A DNA stretch of 31,194 bases from Candidatus Iainarchaeum sp. (GTDB lineage: Archaea; Iainarchaeota; Iainarchaeia; Iainarchaeales; DTGL01), in the NCBI GenBank assembly GCA_017608575.1, contig JAFCFP010000004.1, positions 1 through 31,194 on the forward strand, in the 5' to 3' direction. The notes under the pieces are model-generated. The model saw only the letters and a list, made by a program, of their open reading frames with translations. It searched no databases and was not told the DNA's origin. The stretch's first letter is position 1. Every line of letters begins with the position of its first letter. The position numbers were made by a program, and so were the translations under genes. Below are positions 1-7,394 of the stretch, piece by piece.

Positions 1-162
1 AAATATTCAGGGGAAAAAATAAAAGAATGGTATGAAGCAAAAGACTTTGAAAGCATTGAAAACTACATTAAAATGGAAGCACGTGCTTTCATTAAATTAT
101 ACGCCAAACTAGTAAAAGAATTGCCAAAAATTTTTCCACGCAAAAAAGCGCTTGAATCCTGA
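1..162 (+). CDS. C-terminal end of an unidentified protein (partial, 5' end outside window)
   Basis: An open frame enters from the left edge and stops at TGA 160-162, giving 53 residues. The tail is helical and charged, with the segment IENYIKMEARAFIKLYAKL followed by a short lysine-rich end. The pattern faintly recalls the last helix of RNase H-fold 3'-5' exonucleases, where a Y-x-x-x-D motif sits in a similar helix, but the catalytic Asp is not present (YIKME) and the rest of the protein is missing. I do not assign a function. It converges with the winged-helix gene on the minus strand, separated by only a few bases. Confidence 0.6.
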   Translation, partial: KYSGEKIKEWYEAKDFESIENYIKMEARAFIKLYAKLVKELPKIFPRKKALES

Positions 163-166
163 GCAT

Positions 167-739
167 TCAAATTTTTTTCCTCAACAAATAACCAGTGCAA
201 ATGCCAGACAGCAATGCAAAAAAAACAATCAAAACAAATTCAGGAAATGGAAAAAAATTCACCAATTGTGCCTGTACTGGAGATGGTGAAACGGTTTGAA
301 CTGCCCCTGCTGGCACAGAAAGCGCTTTGGAAACCACAGTGCCTGATTCAATTGCTTGAGCGGTTGAATCCGAAACCATGGATGGCAAAAACTGCAATGA
401 AAAAATCCTTGAAAGAAAAACAGCCATTGTTCCAACCAACAAAAACGATGACACTGCAAGAGTAATCAACACCCTTAATTCTGCAGGATTCACAATATTT
501 TTACCCTTCATTGTTAAAGCATAATACTTCCATTTATAGCCCTCATCAATCTTTTTCACCAAACCAGCTTTAAGCAATACTTCCAAGTGCTCTTTTACTG
601 TTGAATTCTTCAAACCAAGGGCTTTTGATAGTTCAGACAAAGTTTTTCTTCGCTCATAAAGGCTTTTGAGAATATTCACACGCGAATCAACACTTAATGC
701 CTTAAATGAATCCCTGTCAAGAGTGATTTTGTCATCCAT
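167..739 (-). CDS. Membrane-anchored ArsR-like winged-helix transcriptional regulator
   Basis: 190 aa. Residues about 10-75 form a winged helix-turn-helix of the ArsR/MarR type: LSVDSRVNILKSL, then SELSKALGLKNSTVKEHLEVL as helix-turn-recognition helix, then a wing with KWKYYALT. Two hydrophobic segments follow (about 90-110 and 167-185), with a Ser/Ala/Val-rich linker between them and a basic RKK end. It is therefore a DNA-binding domain tied to the membrane, an arrangement common in archaea, where the membrane part may sense envelope state. A TATA-like ATTTAAAT lies around 794-801 on the minus strand. The target is unknown. Confidence 0.8.
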   Translation of the reverse strand: MDDKITLDRDSFKALSVDSRVNILKSLYERRKTLSELSKALGLKNSTVKEHLEVLLKAGLVKKIDEGYKWKYYALTMKGKNIVNPAELRVLITLAVSSFLLVGTMAVFLSRIFSLQFLPSMVSDSTAQAIESGTVVSKALSVPAGAVQTVSPSPVQAQLVNFFPFPEFVLIVFFALLSGICTGYLLRKKI

Positions 740-838
740 TTCATTTCACTTTACAATCAAAAAAAAAGCATTCAATAAATAGAAGGAATGGGAATATTTA
801 AATCTATGGGCTTTTTGTAAGGTCAACGACTAATTTCC

Positions 839-1609
839 TCAAAGCCGGAATTCAGTTATTATTTTTTCTTCCTCGCCTTCAATGTGGGCAGTAACTTCAA
901 TGAATTCCTCCAATCCAGAATGCTTTATTTTTGACTTCATTAATTCATCAATTTGAAAAATTCCAGCAGAATTACCCATTACTATTTCAATATGAATAGG
1001 CTTGCTTTTTCCCTTTTTTATTCTAATATCCTTAATAGCAAGCGCTGACACTGAATGAATGGTTATTTTTCCAGAATCAAACGGAATTCTTGCCCTTCCC
1101 TTTTTTGCATCCAATGAATCCGCTACACGCACACAACCAGCCTCAATTGTGTGCGGGTAAAACTCTTTATCATGGCAAATCATTGCGTGCAGTATTTCAG
1201 CCTTTAAAATTACTATTTCTTTCTTTGAATAAATTCCTTTAAGAAGCGAATCCAACAACTGACTGGCAATCGGAATTGAAAACTTTGCATGCTCTTTCCT
1301 GTGAACTACGTGGCCAACATCATGCAAAAGTGAAGCAAGCACTACAACAATTTCAGCATCCTCTTTTTTCATTTTATAATTTTCAACAATGCTTGGCACA
1401 ACACCCGAATCAATAAGCATTCTAAGGAGTTTAAGCGCAATATTGGAAACAATTGCCACATGCGTTTTTCCATGGTCATTGTATTTCATTCTATCCACTG
1501 CAAGAACATTAACACAATCCCAATACTGCCACAATTCAACATTAGAATTCACTTTTTTCAATATTTTTTCCAATTTCTTGTTTTCTTTAAAGGGAATATT
1601 CAAAACCAT
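839..1609 (-). CDS. HD-domain metal-dependent phosphohydrolase
   Basis: About 256 aa. A first His in KTHVAIVSN, the HD doublet in LASLLHDVGHVVH, a downstream His in ILHAMICHDKE and a late Asp in GCVRVADSLDAKKGR match the H...HD...H...D metal site of the HD superfamily (nucleotidases, phosphodiesterases, tRNA-processing enzymes). The substrate cannot be read from the sequence. The N-terminal 40 residues carry no recognised domain. A GTG at 1618 would add three residues, but the ATG at 1609 has AAAGGTGA about six bases upstream, so I prefer 1609. It is divergently arranged with the gene starting at 1705. Confidence 0.82.
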   Translation of the reverse strand: MVLNIPFKENKKLEKILKKVNSNVELWQYWDCVNVLAVDRMKYNDHGKTHVAIVSNIALKLLRMLIDSGVVPSIVENYKMKKEDAEIVVVLASLLHDVGHVVHRKEHAKFSIPIASQLLDSLLKGIYSKKEIVILKAEILHAMICHDKEFYPHTIEAGCVRVADSLDAKKGRARIPFDSGKITIHSVSALAIKDIRIKKGKSKPIHIEIVMGNSAGIFQIDELMKSKIKHSGLEEFIEVTAHIEGEEEKIITEFRL

Positions 1610-1704
1610 TAATCTCACCTTTAATTGAAATAAAAGCCAAACAAATATTTAACGCTTTTCTTCAAGGAAAAACCATTAATAATGCAAGCCACTTAATAAT
1701 AATC

Positions 1705-1974
1705 ATGCCATTAGAAGAAGAACACGGTTTTGACAAAGGAGTAATAGAAAGAAAAATTATTGTACCAGATGAAATTTTCAAAAAAAATAAAAAAAGAAAA
1801 AGCATTGGAAAAAAAGCAAAAAGAAAAATCGCTGAAAGAAAAATAATTGACTCATTTGTATTGGAGGATTTTTCCAATCCAAAACTAGTTCAAATGTTCT
1901 ACGAGTTATACTTAGAAGACATAAGGGAAGTAGCAAAAAAAGGCCGTCCTCTAACAAGAGAAGAAAAAAAATAG
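1705..1974 (+). CDS. N-terminal part of a frame-broken GNAT-like protein
   Basis: 89 aa. It opens with a lysine-rich stretch, then a helix (NPKLVQMFYELYLEDIREVAKK) typical of the first helix of N-acetyltransferases. The frame ends at TAG 1972-1974 directly after an A8 run (1964-1971). One extra A in the run would join it without a stop to the next ORF, reading TREEKKKIAKLIANGMIGAV across the junction. The continuous helix across this point and the lack of a Shine-Dalgarno for the next ORF suggest that the two were one gene of roughly 307 aa. It could instead be a genuine small protein. Confidence 0.6.
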   Translation: MPLEEEHGFDKGVIERKIIVPDEIFKKNKKRKSIGKKAKRKIAERKIIDSFVLEDFSNPKLVQMFYELYLEDIREVAKKGRPLTREEKK

Positions 1975-1994
1975 CAAAACTTATTGCCAATGGA

Positions 1995-2633
1995 ATGATT
2001 GGCGCTGTACCCCAAACATTCAGCCATGAAATACTTGAACAATTAAAAAACGCGCGCTTGCTTGCAAAAACAATGATTGGAAAAATAGAAAAAGGCTTAA
2101 AAGCAGGAACAGAAAGAAGGGTTTTTGTTGCAACAATACAAGAACGCCATGGCTTAAAAACAGTCACTATACCAATTGGTTACATTGCCTACTGGATTTC
2201 TCCAAGTGGAATGAAATACAACGCTGACAGAATATTTGTAAGACAACATTACAGAGAAAGAGGCTATGGAGTAAGAATTGCAATGAGAAGCCTTGGAAGG
2301 GCTTTTTTAAGGCATCCTGAACTGTCAGTGGCTGTTTACATGGACGCTCGACCACCATATCCAACAATTCATTTAGTTGAAGAACTAAAAGGAAGAGGTT
2401 TTATAAATAGATATGAACAAGAAGGACGAAACTACGAACTCTACTTAAAAAAAGAAGCCCTCCAAGCAGAAGCAAGCCTTATCACTGCATTTGAAAAACT
2501 GAAAAAAACACCTAAATGGAAAAGAATTTTAACCAAAAAAGGCCGCTTAACTGCAAGAGAGTTAAGGAAAAAAAGAGAAGAATACAAAAGGGCATGGGGT
2601 GAACGAACCAGAAAGCAGAGAAGAATGCGTTAA
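1995..2633 (+). CDS. GNAT-family N-acetyltransferase-like protein (C-terminal part of broken gene)
   Basis: 212 aa. The segment from about 60 to 150 looks like a GNAT fold: strands IGYIAYWISP and ADRIFVRQ lead to the acetyl-CoA pyrophosphate-binding motif HYRERGYGVRIAMRSLG (R-x-x-G-x-G type), then a strand with SVAVYMDA and a late ELKGRGFI resembling the conserved GF near the GNAT C-terminus. The last 45 residues are very basic, ending RTRKQRRMR, which suggests binding to nucleic acid or the ribosome. The ATG at 1995 has no Shine-Dalgarno. The frame is open upstream to the A8 run of the preceding ORF, so the real start is probably at 1705 through a frame correction. Confidence 0.65.
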   Translation: MIGAVPQTFSHEILEQLKNARLLAKTMIGKIEKGLKAGTERRVFVATIQERHGLKTVTIPIGYIAYWISPSGMKYNADRIFVRQHYRERGYGVRIAMRSLGRAFLRHPELSVAVYMDARPPYPTIHLVEELKGRGFINRYEQEGRNYELYLKKEALQAEASLITAFEKLKKTPKWKRILTKKGRLTARELRKKREEYKRAWGERTRKQRRMR

Positions 2634-2687
2634 AACCTTTACATTTTTATTCCTTTTCAGCGAAAAAATAATGTTGCAGGAAAAAAA

Positions 2688-2761
2688 GGGAGTGTAGCTT
2701 AGCCTGGTGGAGCACTCGGCTGATAACCGAGCGGTCGGCGGTTCGAATCCGCCCACTCCCA
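2688..2761 (+). tRNA. tRNA-Ile (anticodon GAT)
   Basis: A full cloverleaf can be drawn. The acceptor is GGGAGTG/CACTCCC, the D-arm GCTT...GAGC contains GG, the anticodon stem is CTCGG/CCGAG with loop CTGATAA (anticodon GAT), and the T-arm is GGCGG-TTCGAAT-CCGCC. The discriminator is A and no CCA is encoded. No intron is present. Confidence 0.96.
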
Positions 2762-2800
2762 TCCACTACTTTTTTATACTTCAAATGCATAATTCTTTCC

Positions 2801-3508
2801 ATGAAAGCAAAAGCCCTGCTATTTGATGTTGGCTTTACGTTACAGGATGATGGAAAATTTTTTGAGAAAAGCCTGAAGCACACAGCAGAATGGCTGAAAA
2901 AACAAGGCGCAATTTCTTCGATTCAAAGATTTAAAAAAGCATATTTGTTTTTTGACAAAAAAATGCATTCCTATAAATACAGCCATGTTTTTGGAGAAAC
3001 AGACATAATGAAAAAAGCACTCAAAAAAATAAAAGCCGATTCAAGGATTGCAAAAGAAGCAGTCAAAGAATGGCGTTCTTATCAAAAAGCATTATTCAAA
3101 GCAAACAGAAAATTCCGAAAAGCATTGGTTTGGGCCAAAATGGAAGGCATTAAAACAGCAATTGTTTCAAATGACCGCATTGAAAGAATGAATGCATTGC
3201 TTCGAGTGCATGGCGTAAGGCCTTTTTTGAATGCAGTGATTGTTTCAGAGGAAGCAAAAACTGAAAAGCCAAAGAAAAAAATTTTTGAAATTGCGTTGAA
3301 AAAACTAAAAGCGCCTGCCAAAAAAACAGTAATGTTTGGTGATAATCCAATAGCTGACGGTGCTGCAAAAAAACTCGGCATTAAATGGGTTAAAGTGAAA
3401 AAATTTGACCGCAAGGCATTGTGGGAGAAAGGCAAAGCATTCAAGCCAGATGCAGAAATCAACGAAATAAGCAAGGAAAGCATTGAAAAGGTTTTAAAAA
3501 AACTCTAA
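2801..3508 (+). CDS. HAD-superfamily hydrolase
   Basis: 235 aa. Motif I is LLFDVGFTL near the N-terminus, with the nucleophile Asp kept but Gly in place of the second Asp, as in many HAD phosphatases of the DxGGT-like subgroup. Motif II is TAIVSND, the motif III Lys is in KTEKPKKKIFEIAL, and motif IV is VMFGDNPIADGAAKKLGI. A helical cap lies between motifs I and II. It is probably a small-molecule phosphatase with unknown substrate. A TATA-like TTTTTATAC at 2771-2779 is about 26 bases from the ATG, so the message is probably leaderless. It converges with the regulator on the other strand, overlapping it by 4 bases. Confidence 0.85.
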   Translation: MKAKALLFDVGFTLQDDGKFFEKSLKHTAEWLKKQGAISSIQRFKKAYLFFDKKMHSYKYSHVFGETDIMKKALKKIKADSRIAKEAVKEWRSYQKALFKANRKFRKALVWAKMEGIKTAIVSNDRIERMNALLRVHGVRPFLNAVIVSEEAKTEKPKKKIFEIALKKLKAPAKKTVMFGDNPIADGAAKKLGIKWVKVKKFDRKALWEKGKAFKPDAEINEISKESIEKVLKKL

Positions 3509-4038
3509 ATTGCTTCCCACATTTCCACAAAAGAATCCACCAGTTCATCAAGGAAACTTTTTTTATAGCCAATAATCAATGCTTTTGCCTGCTGTTTGTT
3601 TTCAAGAAAAAAATAGGTTTTTTTACCAGTTCTCTTTTTTTTAACCAAGCCAGCTTCAATCAATTTCTGCATGTGAAAAGAAACAGTGCTTGGAGCCAAG
3701 CCGAGTTTTTTAGCTAATTGCTTGTTCGTGGCACGCCTTTGAATAAGATACAATACAATTCTTCTAACGCTTTCCTCTCTGAGCAAAGAAAGAGTGGTTT
3801 TTTCATCCTCAGAGTGCTCGCCGTAGACTGGAAAGAAACGCGTAAATTTTCCTTTTTTCATTGCTTTAATCAAATGCCTTTTCTGCAATACCTCTAAGTG
3901 ATATTGAAGCGAGCCAATTGCAAGTTTTGTTCTGCGCTGTAGTTCCCTGAAATGAATTCCTGGGGCTTTCTCTATCTCTTTGTATATTTTTTTTCTTGAA
4001 CTTAATTCCAAAAACTGAGCGCGTTCATCCATCTTCAT
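3505..4038 (-). CDS. Tandem winged-helix transcriptional regulator
   Basis: 177 aa with two winged-helix domains in series. The first, about residues 10-70, includes HFRELQRRTKLAIGSLQYHL and a wing ending TRFFPVYG. The second, about 80-150, includes TNKQLAKKLGLAPSTVSFHM and a wing ending KTYFFLENK. A short helix closes the protein. This double arrangement is common among archaeal ArsR-like regulators that act on small membrane-protein operons. Its start lies 9 bases after the stop of the upstream membrane protein, so the two are probably cotranscribed and functionally linked. Confidence 0.85.
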   Translation of the reverse strand: MKMDERAQFLELSSRKKIYKEIEKAPGIHFRELQRRTKLAIGSLQYHLEVLQKRHLIKAMKKGKFTRFFPVYGEHSEDEKTTLSLLREESVRRIVLYLIQRRATNKQLAKKLGLAPSTVSFHMQKLIEAGLVKKKRTGKKTYFFLENKQQAKALIIGYKKSFLDELVDSFVEMWEAI

Positions 4039-4047
4039 GGAAAAAAC

Positions 4048-4416
4048 CTATTTTTTGAACAATGCAAGGAAAAGCGAAATGAATATCAGCAATTCGAACA
4101 CGTTCTCGCTTGAATCCGAGAGAAAGTTTCCAGGTGAAATGAAAACATCCATTACCTTAAGCCCCCATTTAACTGCAAAGAAAAGGAAAGCCAGTGCAAC
4201 AAGCAATGATTTCTTTGATTTTGTTTTTTTATATCCAAGGAAGGCAATCACCATTAATGCAAGAGACAAAAAGAACACTATTGGTTTAATCAAAGGATCT
4301 ACCTGTGAAGCGATTTGGGCAACGGGCCTCAAAAAATCCCAAGGAGCCTGCGCAAAAGCAACAGGCAAAAAGAGGAATAAAAATATTGGTACAATCCATC
4401 GAATTAACACATTCAC
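4048..4416 (-). CDS. Small integral membrane protein, operon partner of winged-helix regulator
   Basis: About 122 aa from a GTG at 4416. GGAGAG lies about nine bases upstream, and the resulting N-terminus (WIVPIFLFLFLPVAFAQA) looks like a signal peptide. Three further hydrophobic helices follow (IVFFLSLALMVIAFLGY; LLVALAFLFFAVKWGL; VFELLIFISLFLALF), with a basic loop KKTKSKKS. The frame stays open to a TTG at 4506, which would add another hydrophobic segment, so the start is uncertain. A TATA box on this strand lies near 4545. The family is not recognised. The partner regulator is encoded directly downstream. Confidence 0.65.
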   Translation of the reverse strand: MNVLIRWIVPIFLFLFLPVAFAQAPWDFLRPVAQIASQVDPLIKPIVFFLSLALMVIAFLGYKKTKSKKSLLVALAFLFFAVKWGLKVMDVFISPGNFLSDSSENVFELLIFISLFLALFKK

Positions 4417-4601
4417 AAAAAACCACTCTCCAAAGAAAACTAAAAGGGAAAAAAATAAAAAAAGAGAAGAAGGCGCGTTGTGAGGTGAAACAAACGCACC
4501 AAACAAAACAAAGGGGTTAAATGCAATATACTTTCCTCAACGCATTTATAAAGGCTTTATGGTACAATTGCAAAACAGTACAATAATCGAATTAAAGACC
4601 T

Positions 4602-5006
4602 TCAGCACTCAATTGCTTTGAAGAGAACGCTTCGTGCTCTTGGACCATCAAATTCACAGAAGAAGATGCCCTGCCATGTGCCAAGTGCAAGGGAATTGTT
4701 CTCAATTGGCACTATAACAGAACAGCCAATAAGTGATGACTTAATATGCGAGTCAGCGTTTCCTTCAGTGTGGGAATACTTGTTGTTTTCAGGAACCAAT
4801 TCGCTTAGTTTTTTTATTAAATCGTTTTTAACCGCAGGGTCAGCGGATTCGTTTATTGTTATTCCTGCAGTTGTATGTGGAACATACAGAAAGCACAAGC
4901 CGTTTTGTATGCCGCTTTTTTCAACCAATCTGCTTATTTTTGCAGTAATGTCTATTAGCTCGTTTCTTTTGCTTGAATTAATGTTTATTCTTTCCATTTT
5001 GCTCAC
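4602..5006 (-). CDS. yjbQ: YjbQ/UPF0047 family protein
   Basis: 134 aa, the usual length of the family. It contains the family signature from LCFLYVPHTTAGITINESAD through SHTEGNADSHIKSSLIG to the end motif LGTWQGIFFCEFDGPRAR. The conserved His residues and the acidic patch form the presumed active or metal site. Members have been reported to show weak thiamine-phosphate synthase activity, and the physiological role is unsettled. The GTG start overlaps the asnS stop as GTGA, which implies translational coupling. An ATG at 4997 is an alternative. Confidence 0.9.
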   Translation of the reverse strand: MSKMERININSSKRNELIDITAKISRLVEKSGIQNGLCFLYVPHTTAGITINESADPAVKNDLIKKLSELVPENNKYSHTEGNADSHIKSSLIGCSVIVPIENNSLALGTWQGIFFCEFDGPRARSVLFKAIEC

Positions 5007-6295
5007 GGGTAAACCCTGTTAATGGTACGCGGGAAAGGCACAACATCCCGTATGTGCTTTGCCTTGCAGTACCATGCTGTCAATCTTTCCAATCCAAGCC
5101 CAAAGCCAGAATGCGGCACTGAACCATATTTTCTCAAATCAATGTACCATTGATAGGGTTTTGGGTCAATGCCATCTTCTTTCATTCTTTGAAGGAGTAC
5201 TTCCACCTTCCATGTGCGTTCGCCTGAACCGATTATTTCTCCATAGCCTTCTGGGGCGAGAAGATCGTTGCATAAAATTTCAGCCGGGTTTTTTGGATTT
5301 GGTCTGTGATAGAATGGTTTAATTGAACGCGGAAAATGAGTAATGAATAAAGGCACATCCATGCTTTTGGTGAGTTCTCTTTCTTCCTTTTCTCCAAAAT
5401 CGCTTCCTTTTTTTAGGTAAGGAAATTTTTCCCTGGCAATTTCAAGCACTTCATCGTATTTCATTCTTTTGAATTTTTTTGAAATAACCGGCTTGAGCGT
5501 TTTTGGATTCCTGCCAAGCGCTTTGAGTTCTTTTTTTCTTTCCTTTATTACTTTTTCTGTTATAAATTTAATCAATTCCTCTTCAAAGTCCATTACTCCA
5601 TCCAAGCCAATCCAGGGAAGTTCAACTTCAGCATGCCAGAATTCAGTTAAATGCCTTGTTGTTTTTGATTTTTCAGCACGAAAACTTGGGGCAATAGTGT
5701 AAACGTTTCCAAGCGAATACATTAAAACCTCCAAGTAAAACTGAGAGCTTTGGGTGAGGAAAACCTTTTTTCCAAAATATGGAACCTTGAATAAGGTAAG
5801 AGAGCCTTCAACCATGCCTGTTACAAACATTGGGCCTGCTACTTCAATGCAGTCCTTTTTTTTCATGAACTGCCTGAAAGCATCAAACACTGTTGCTCGC
5901 ACTTTAAGTGCATCGCGCATTTTTGAACTCCGCAGCCATAAATGCCTTACATCGAGGAGGAATTCGGTGCTGAAATCTTTTTGGATTGGAAAAACATCAG
6001 CCAAGCCAACAATCTTGAATCCCTTTATTTCCAGTTCAATGCCATGAGGCGCCCTGTTGTCTTTGTGGAGTGTTCCATATAATTCAACACTTGACTCAAT
6101 AGTGGAATGGGAGCATTCTTTAAAGAGTTCACTGCTTGCTTTTGCTGAATCGCAAACGCATTGAATTTCTCCAGTTTCGTCCCTTAAAAGCAAAAAAATC
6201 TTGCCTTTTAAATCACGTTTTCTTTTAATCCAGCCCCGCAGCTCCACTTGACCGGAACCCTTTTGAATTGCGTTGGAAATCTTTGAAAATTTCAT
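5003..6295 (-). CDS. asnS: Asparaginyl-tRNA synthetase
   Basis: 430 aa class IIb synthetase that charges tRNA-Asn with asparagine. An N-terminal OB-fold anticodon-binding domain (VELRGWIKRKRDLKGKIFLL) precedes the catalytic core. Motif 2 is FRAEKSKTTRHLTEFWHAE and motif 3 is HSGFGLGLERLTAW. The whole protein follows the archaeal AsnRS pattern, with LAPEGYGEIIGSGER before motif 3. The OB domain rules out the shorter archaeal asparagine synthetase related to AsnRS. A minus-strand TATA box (CTATAAAAG, near 6311-6319) is close to the ATG, consistent with a leaderless message. It is cotranscribed with yjbQ. Confidence 0.95.
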   Translation of the reverse strand: MKFSKISNAIQKGSGQVELRGWIKRKRDLKGKIFLLLRDETGEIQCVCDSAKASSELFKECSHSTIESSVELYGTLHKDNRAPHGIELEIKGFKIVGLADVFPIQKDFSTEFLLDVRHLWLRSSKMRDALKVRATVFDAFRQFMKKKDCIEVAGPMFVTGMVEGSLTLFKVPYFGKKVFLTQSSQFYLEVLMYSLGNVYTIAPSFRAEKSKTTRHLTEFWHAEVELPWIGLDGVMDFEEELIKFITEKVIKERKKELKALGRNPKTLKPVISKKFKRMKYDEVLEIAREKFPYLKKGSDFGEKEERELTKSMDVPLFITHFPRSIKPFYHRPNPKNPAEILCNDLLAPEGYGEIIGSGERTWKVEVLLQRMKEDGIDPKPYQWYIDLRKYGSVPHSGFGLGLERLTAWYCKAKHIRDVVPFPRTINRVYP

Positions 6296-6408
6296 TCAAA
6301 CCACTTAACACTTTTATAGCGGTAATTAATAAAACGCTTTTTGTGATGATTTCAGGGATTTTAAACCCCAAATATAATGCGTGAATCTTTCAAAAACAAA
6401 AAACAAAG

Positions 6409-6417
6409 TATAAAAAT
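6409..6417 (+). promoter_or_regulatory. TATA box of the RAM-domain mini-gene
   Basis: TATAAAAAT in an AT-rich intergenic stretch. A start site about 26 bases on (near 6438) would give a short leader that contains AAAGG at 6447-6451, placed correctly for the GTG at 6462. The rest of the gap 6296-6461 holds the asnS promoter on the other strand and no other feature I can support. Confidence 0.5.
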
Positions 6418-6461
6418 TTTATTACAAAATTGCAAAAACAATAATCAAAAGGTTTGCAAGC

Positions 6462-6626
6462 GTGGAAAGCGTTTCAATTGTAACAGGCGAAATTGACCTC
6501 ATAATCAAAGCACGCTTTAAATCAGTAAAAGACCTAAACACGTTCATAACAAAAGGACTGAGGAATATTGCTGGAATTGACAAAACAATCACTTCCATTG
6601 AATTGGAAGAAATCTCAGAGCCTTAA
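6462..6626 (+). CDS. Stand-alone Lrp/AsnC ligand-binding (RAM) domain protein
   Basis: 54 aa from GTG 6462 to TAA 6624-6626. The reading VSIVTGEIDLIIKARFKSVK then DLNTFITKGLRNIAGIDKTI then TSIELEEI fits the beta-alpha-beta-beta-alpha-beta RAM/AsnC_trans_reg domain, including the typical G-E-I-D-L start and the late beta strand. No helix-turn-helix is encoded upstream, because the frame is closed by a stop at 6411-6413. Such single-domain proteins occur in archaea and probably bind amino acids or modulate full-length Lrp proteins by oligomer mixing. The stop overlaps the 3' end of the convergent phosphatase gene by 12 bases. Confidence 0.75.
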   Translation: MESVSIVTGEIDLIIKARFKSVKDLNTFITKGLRNIAGIDKTITSIELEEISEP

Positions 6627-7394
6627 AATTTTTTCAAACTCTTTATGGGAATTGCCATTCGTTGCAAGGAAAACCGAATCATTAATGTTCCACTCACTGC
6701 CTTTGCCGTTTGTAACCTTTCCGCCTGCTTCCCGCACTAACACAGCACCAGCTGCAGCATCCCATGGATTAATATGGTAATTTATAAACGCGTCAAATTT
6801 TCCACTTGCAAGATATGCAAGTTCAAGCTCTGAAGCTCCAAACATTCTAACAGACCTAACGCTTTTGTAAACACGCGCAAACCTGTCCTGTTTTATCCGC
6901 CAGGATTCCTGTTCTTTTAAACCAGAACGCAGTGGGGAAACACAGACAAATTCGTGAATCTTTTTCCTGTCAGATACAACGATTTTTTTTCCATTACATT
7001 TAGCGCCCTGTTTTTTCACTCCAACAAACAAATCTTCACGCAATGGATCAAAAACTACGCCGAGCACTGGTTCAATTCCCTGCACCAAAGCAATTGACAC
7101 ACAAAAAAAAGGCAATCCAACAGAGTAATTGTTTGTTCCATCCAATGGATCAACAACCCAAAGGAATTCATTTGAGCCCTTGTGAAGGCCTGATTCTTCT
7201 GCCAAAATGCCATGTTCTGAAAACTCTTCAGACAAAATCCTAATAATTGCTTCTTCGGCTTCAATGTCTGCCTCTGTGACATAATCATAAATGTTTGACT
7301 TTGTGCGAATACCTGAAAGATTGCCAAATTTTTCGAGCACTATTTTGCCAGCAACACGAACTGCTTTTATTGCAGTGTTTTTTTCTCGCATCAT
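6615..7394 (-). CDS. Inositol monophosphatase / fructose-1,6-bisphosphatase family protein
   Basis: 259 aa, the standard family length. Metal-binding motifs are E66-E67 in ILAEESG, D82-P-L-D85-G-T in VVDPLDGTNNY, and W211-D212 in NPWDAAAGAVLVREAGG. Archaeal members hydrolyse inositol-1-phosphate and often fructose-1,6-bisphosphate, so it may serve inositol lipid synthesis or gluconeogenesis. The sequence does not decide between these. It is the last gene of the five-gene minus-strand operon, and its ATGATG start overlaps the stop of the preceding MBL gene. Confidence 0.92.
   Translation of the reverse strand: MMREKNTAIKAVRVAGKIVLEKFGNLSGIRTKSNIYDYVTEADIEAEEAIIRILSEEFSEHGILAEESGLHKGSNEFLWVVDPLDGTNNYSVGLPFFCVSIALVQGIEPVLGVVFDPLREDLFVGVKKQGAKCNGKKIVVSDRKKIHEFVCVSPLRSGLKEQESWRIKQDRFARVYKSVRSVRMFGASELELAYLASGKFDAFINYHINPWDAAAGAVLVREAGGKVTNGKGSEWNINDSVFLATNGNSHKEFEKILRL

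Noticed and set aside
4037..4483. Open plus-strand frame of 148 aa opposite the small membrane protein
   Set aside because: Its product is a Lys/Asn-rich shadow, while the opposite strand encodes clean transmembrane helices with a signal peptide and sits in an operon.
6343..6349. GTGATGA, a perfect C-box sequence in the gap before the RAM-domain gene, as a possible C/D box sRNA
   Set aside because: No CTGA D box follows within the usual 50-60 bases, and there is no matching D'/C' pair or terminal stem.
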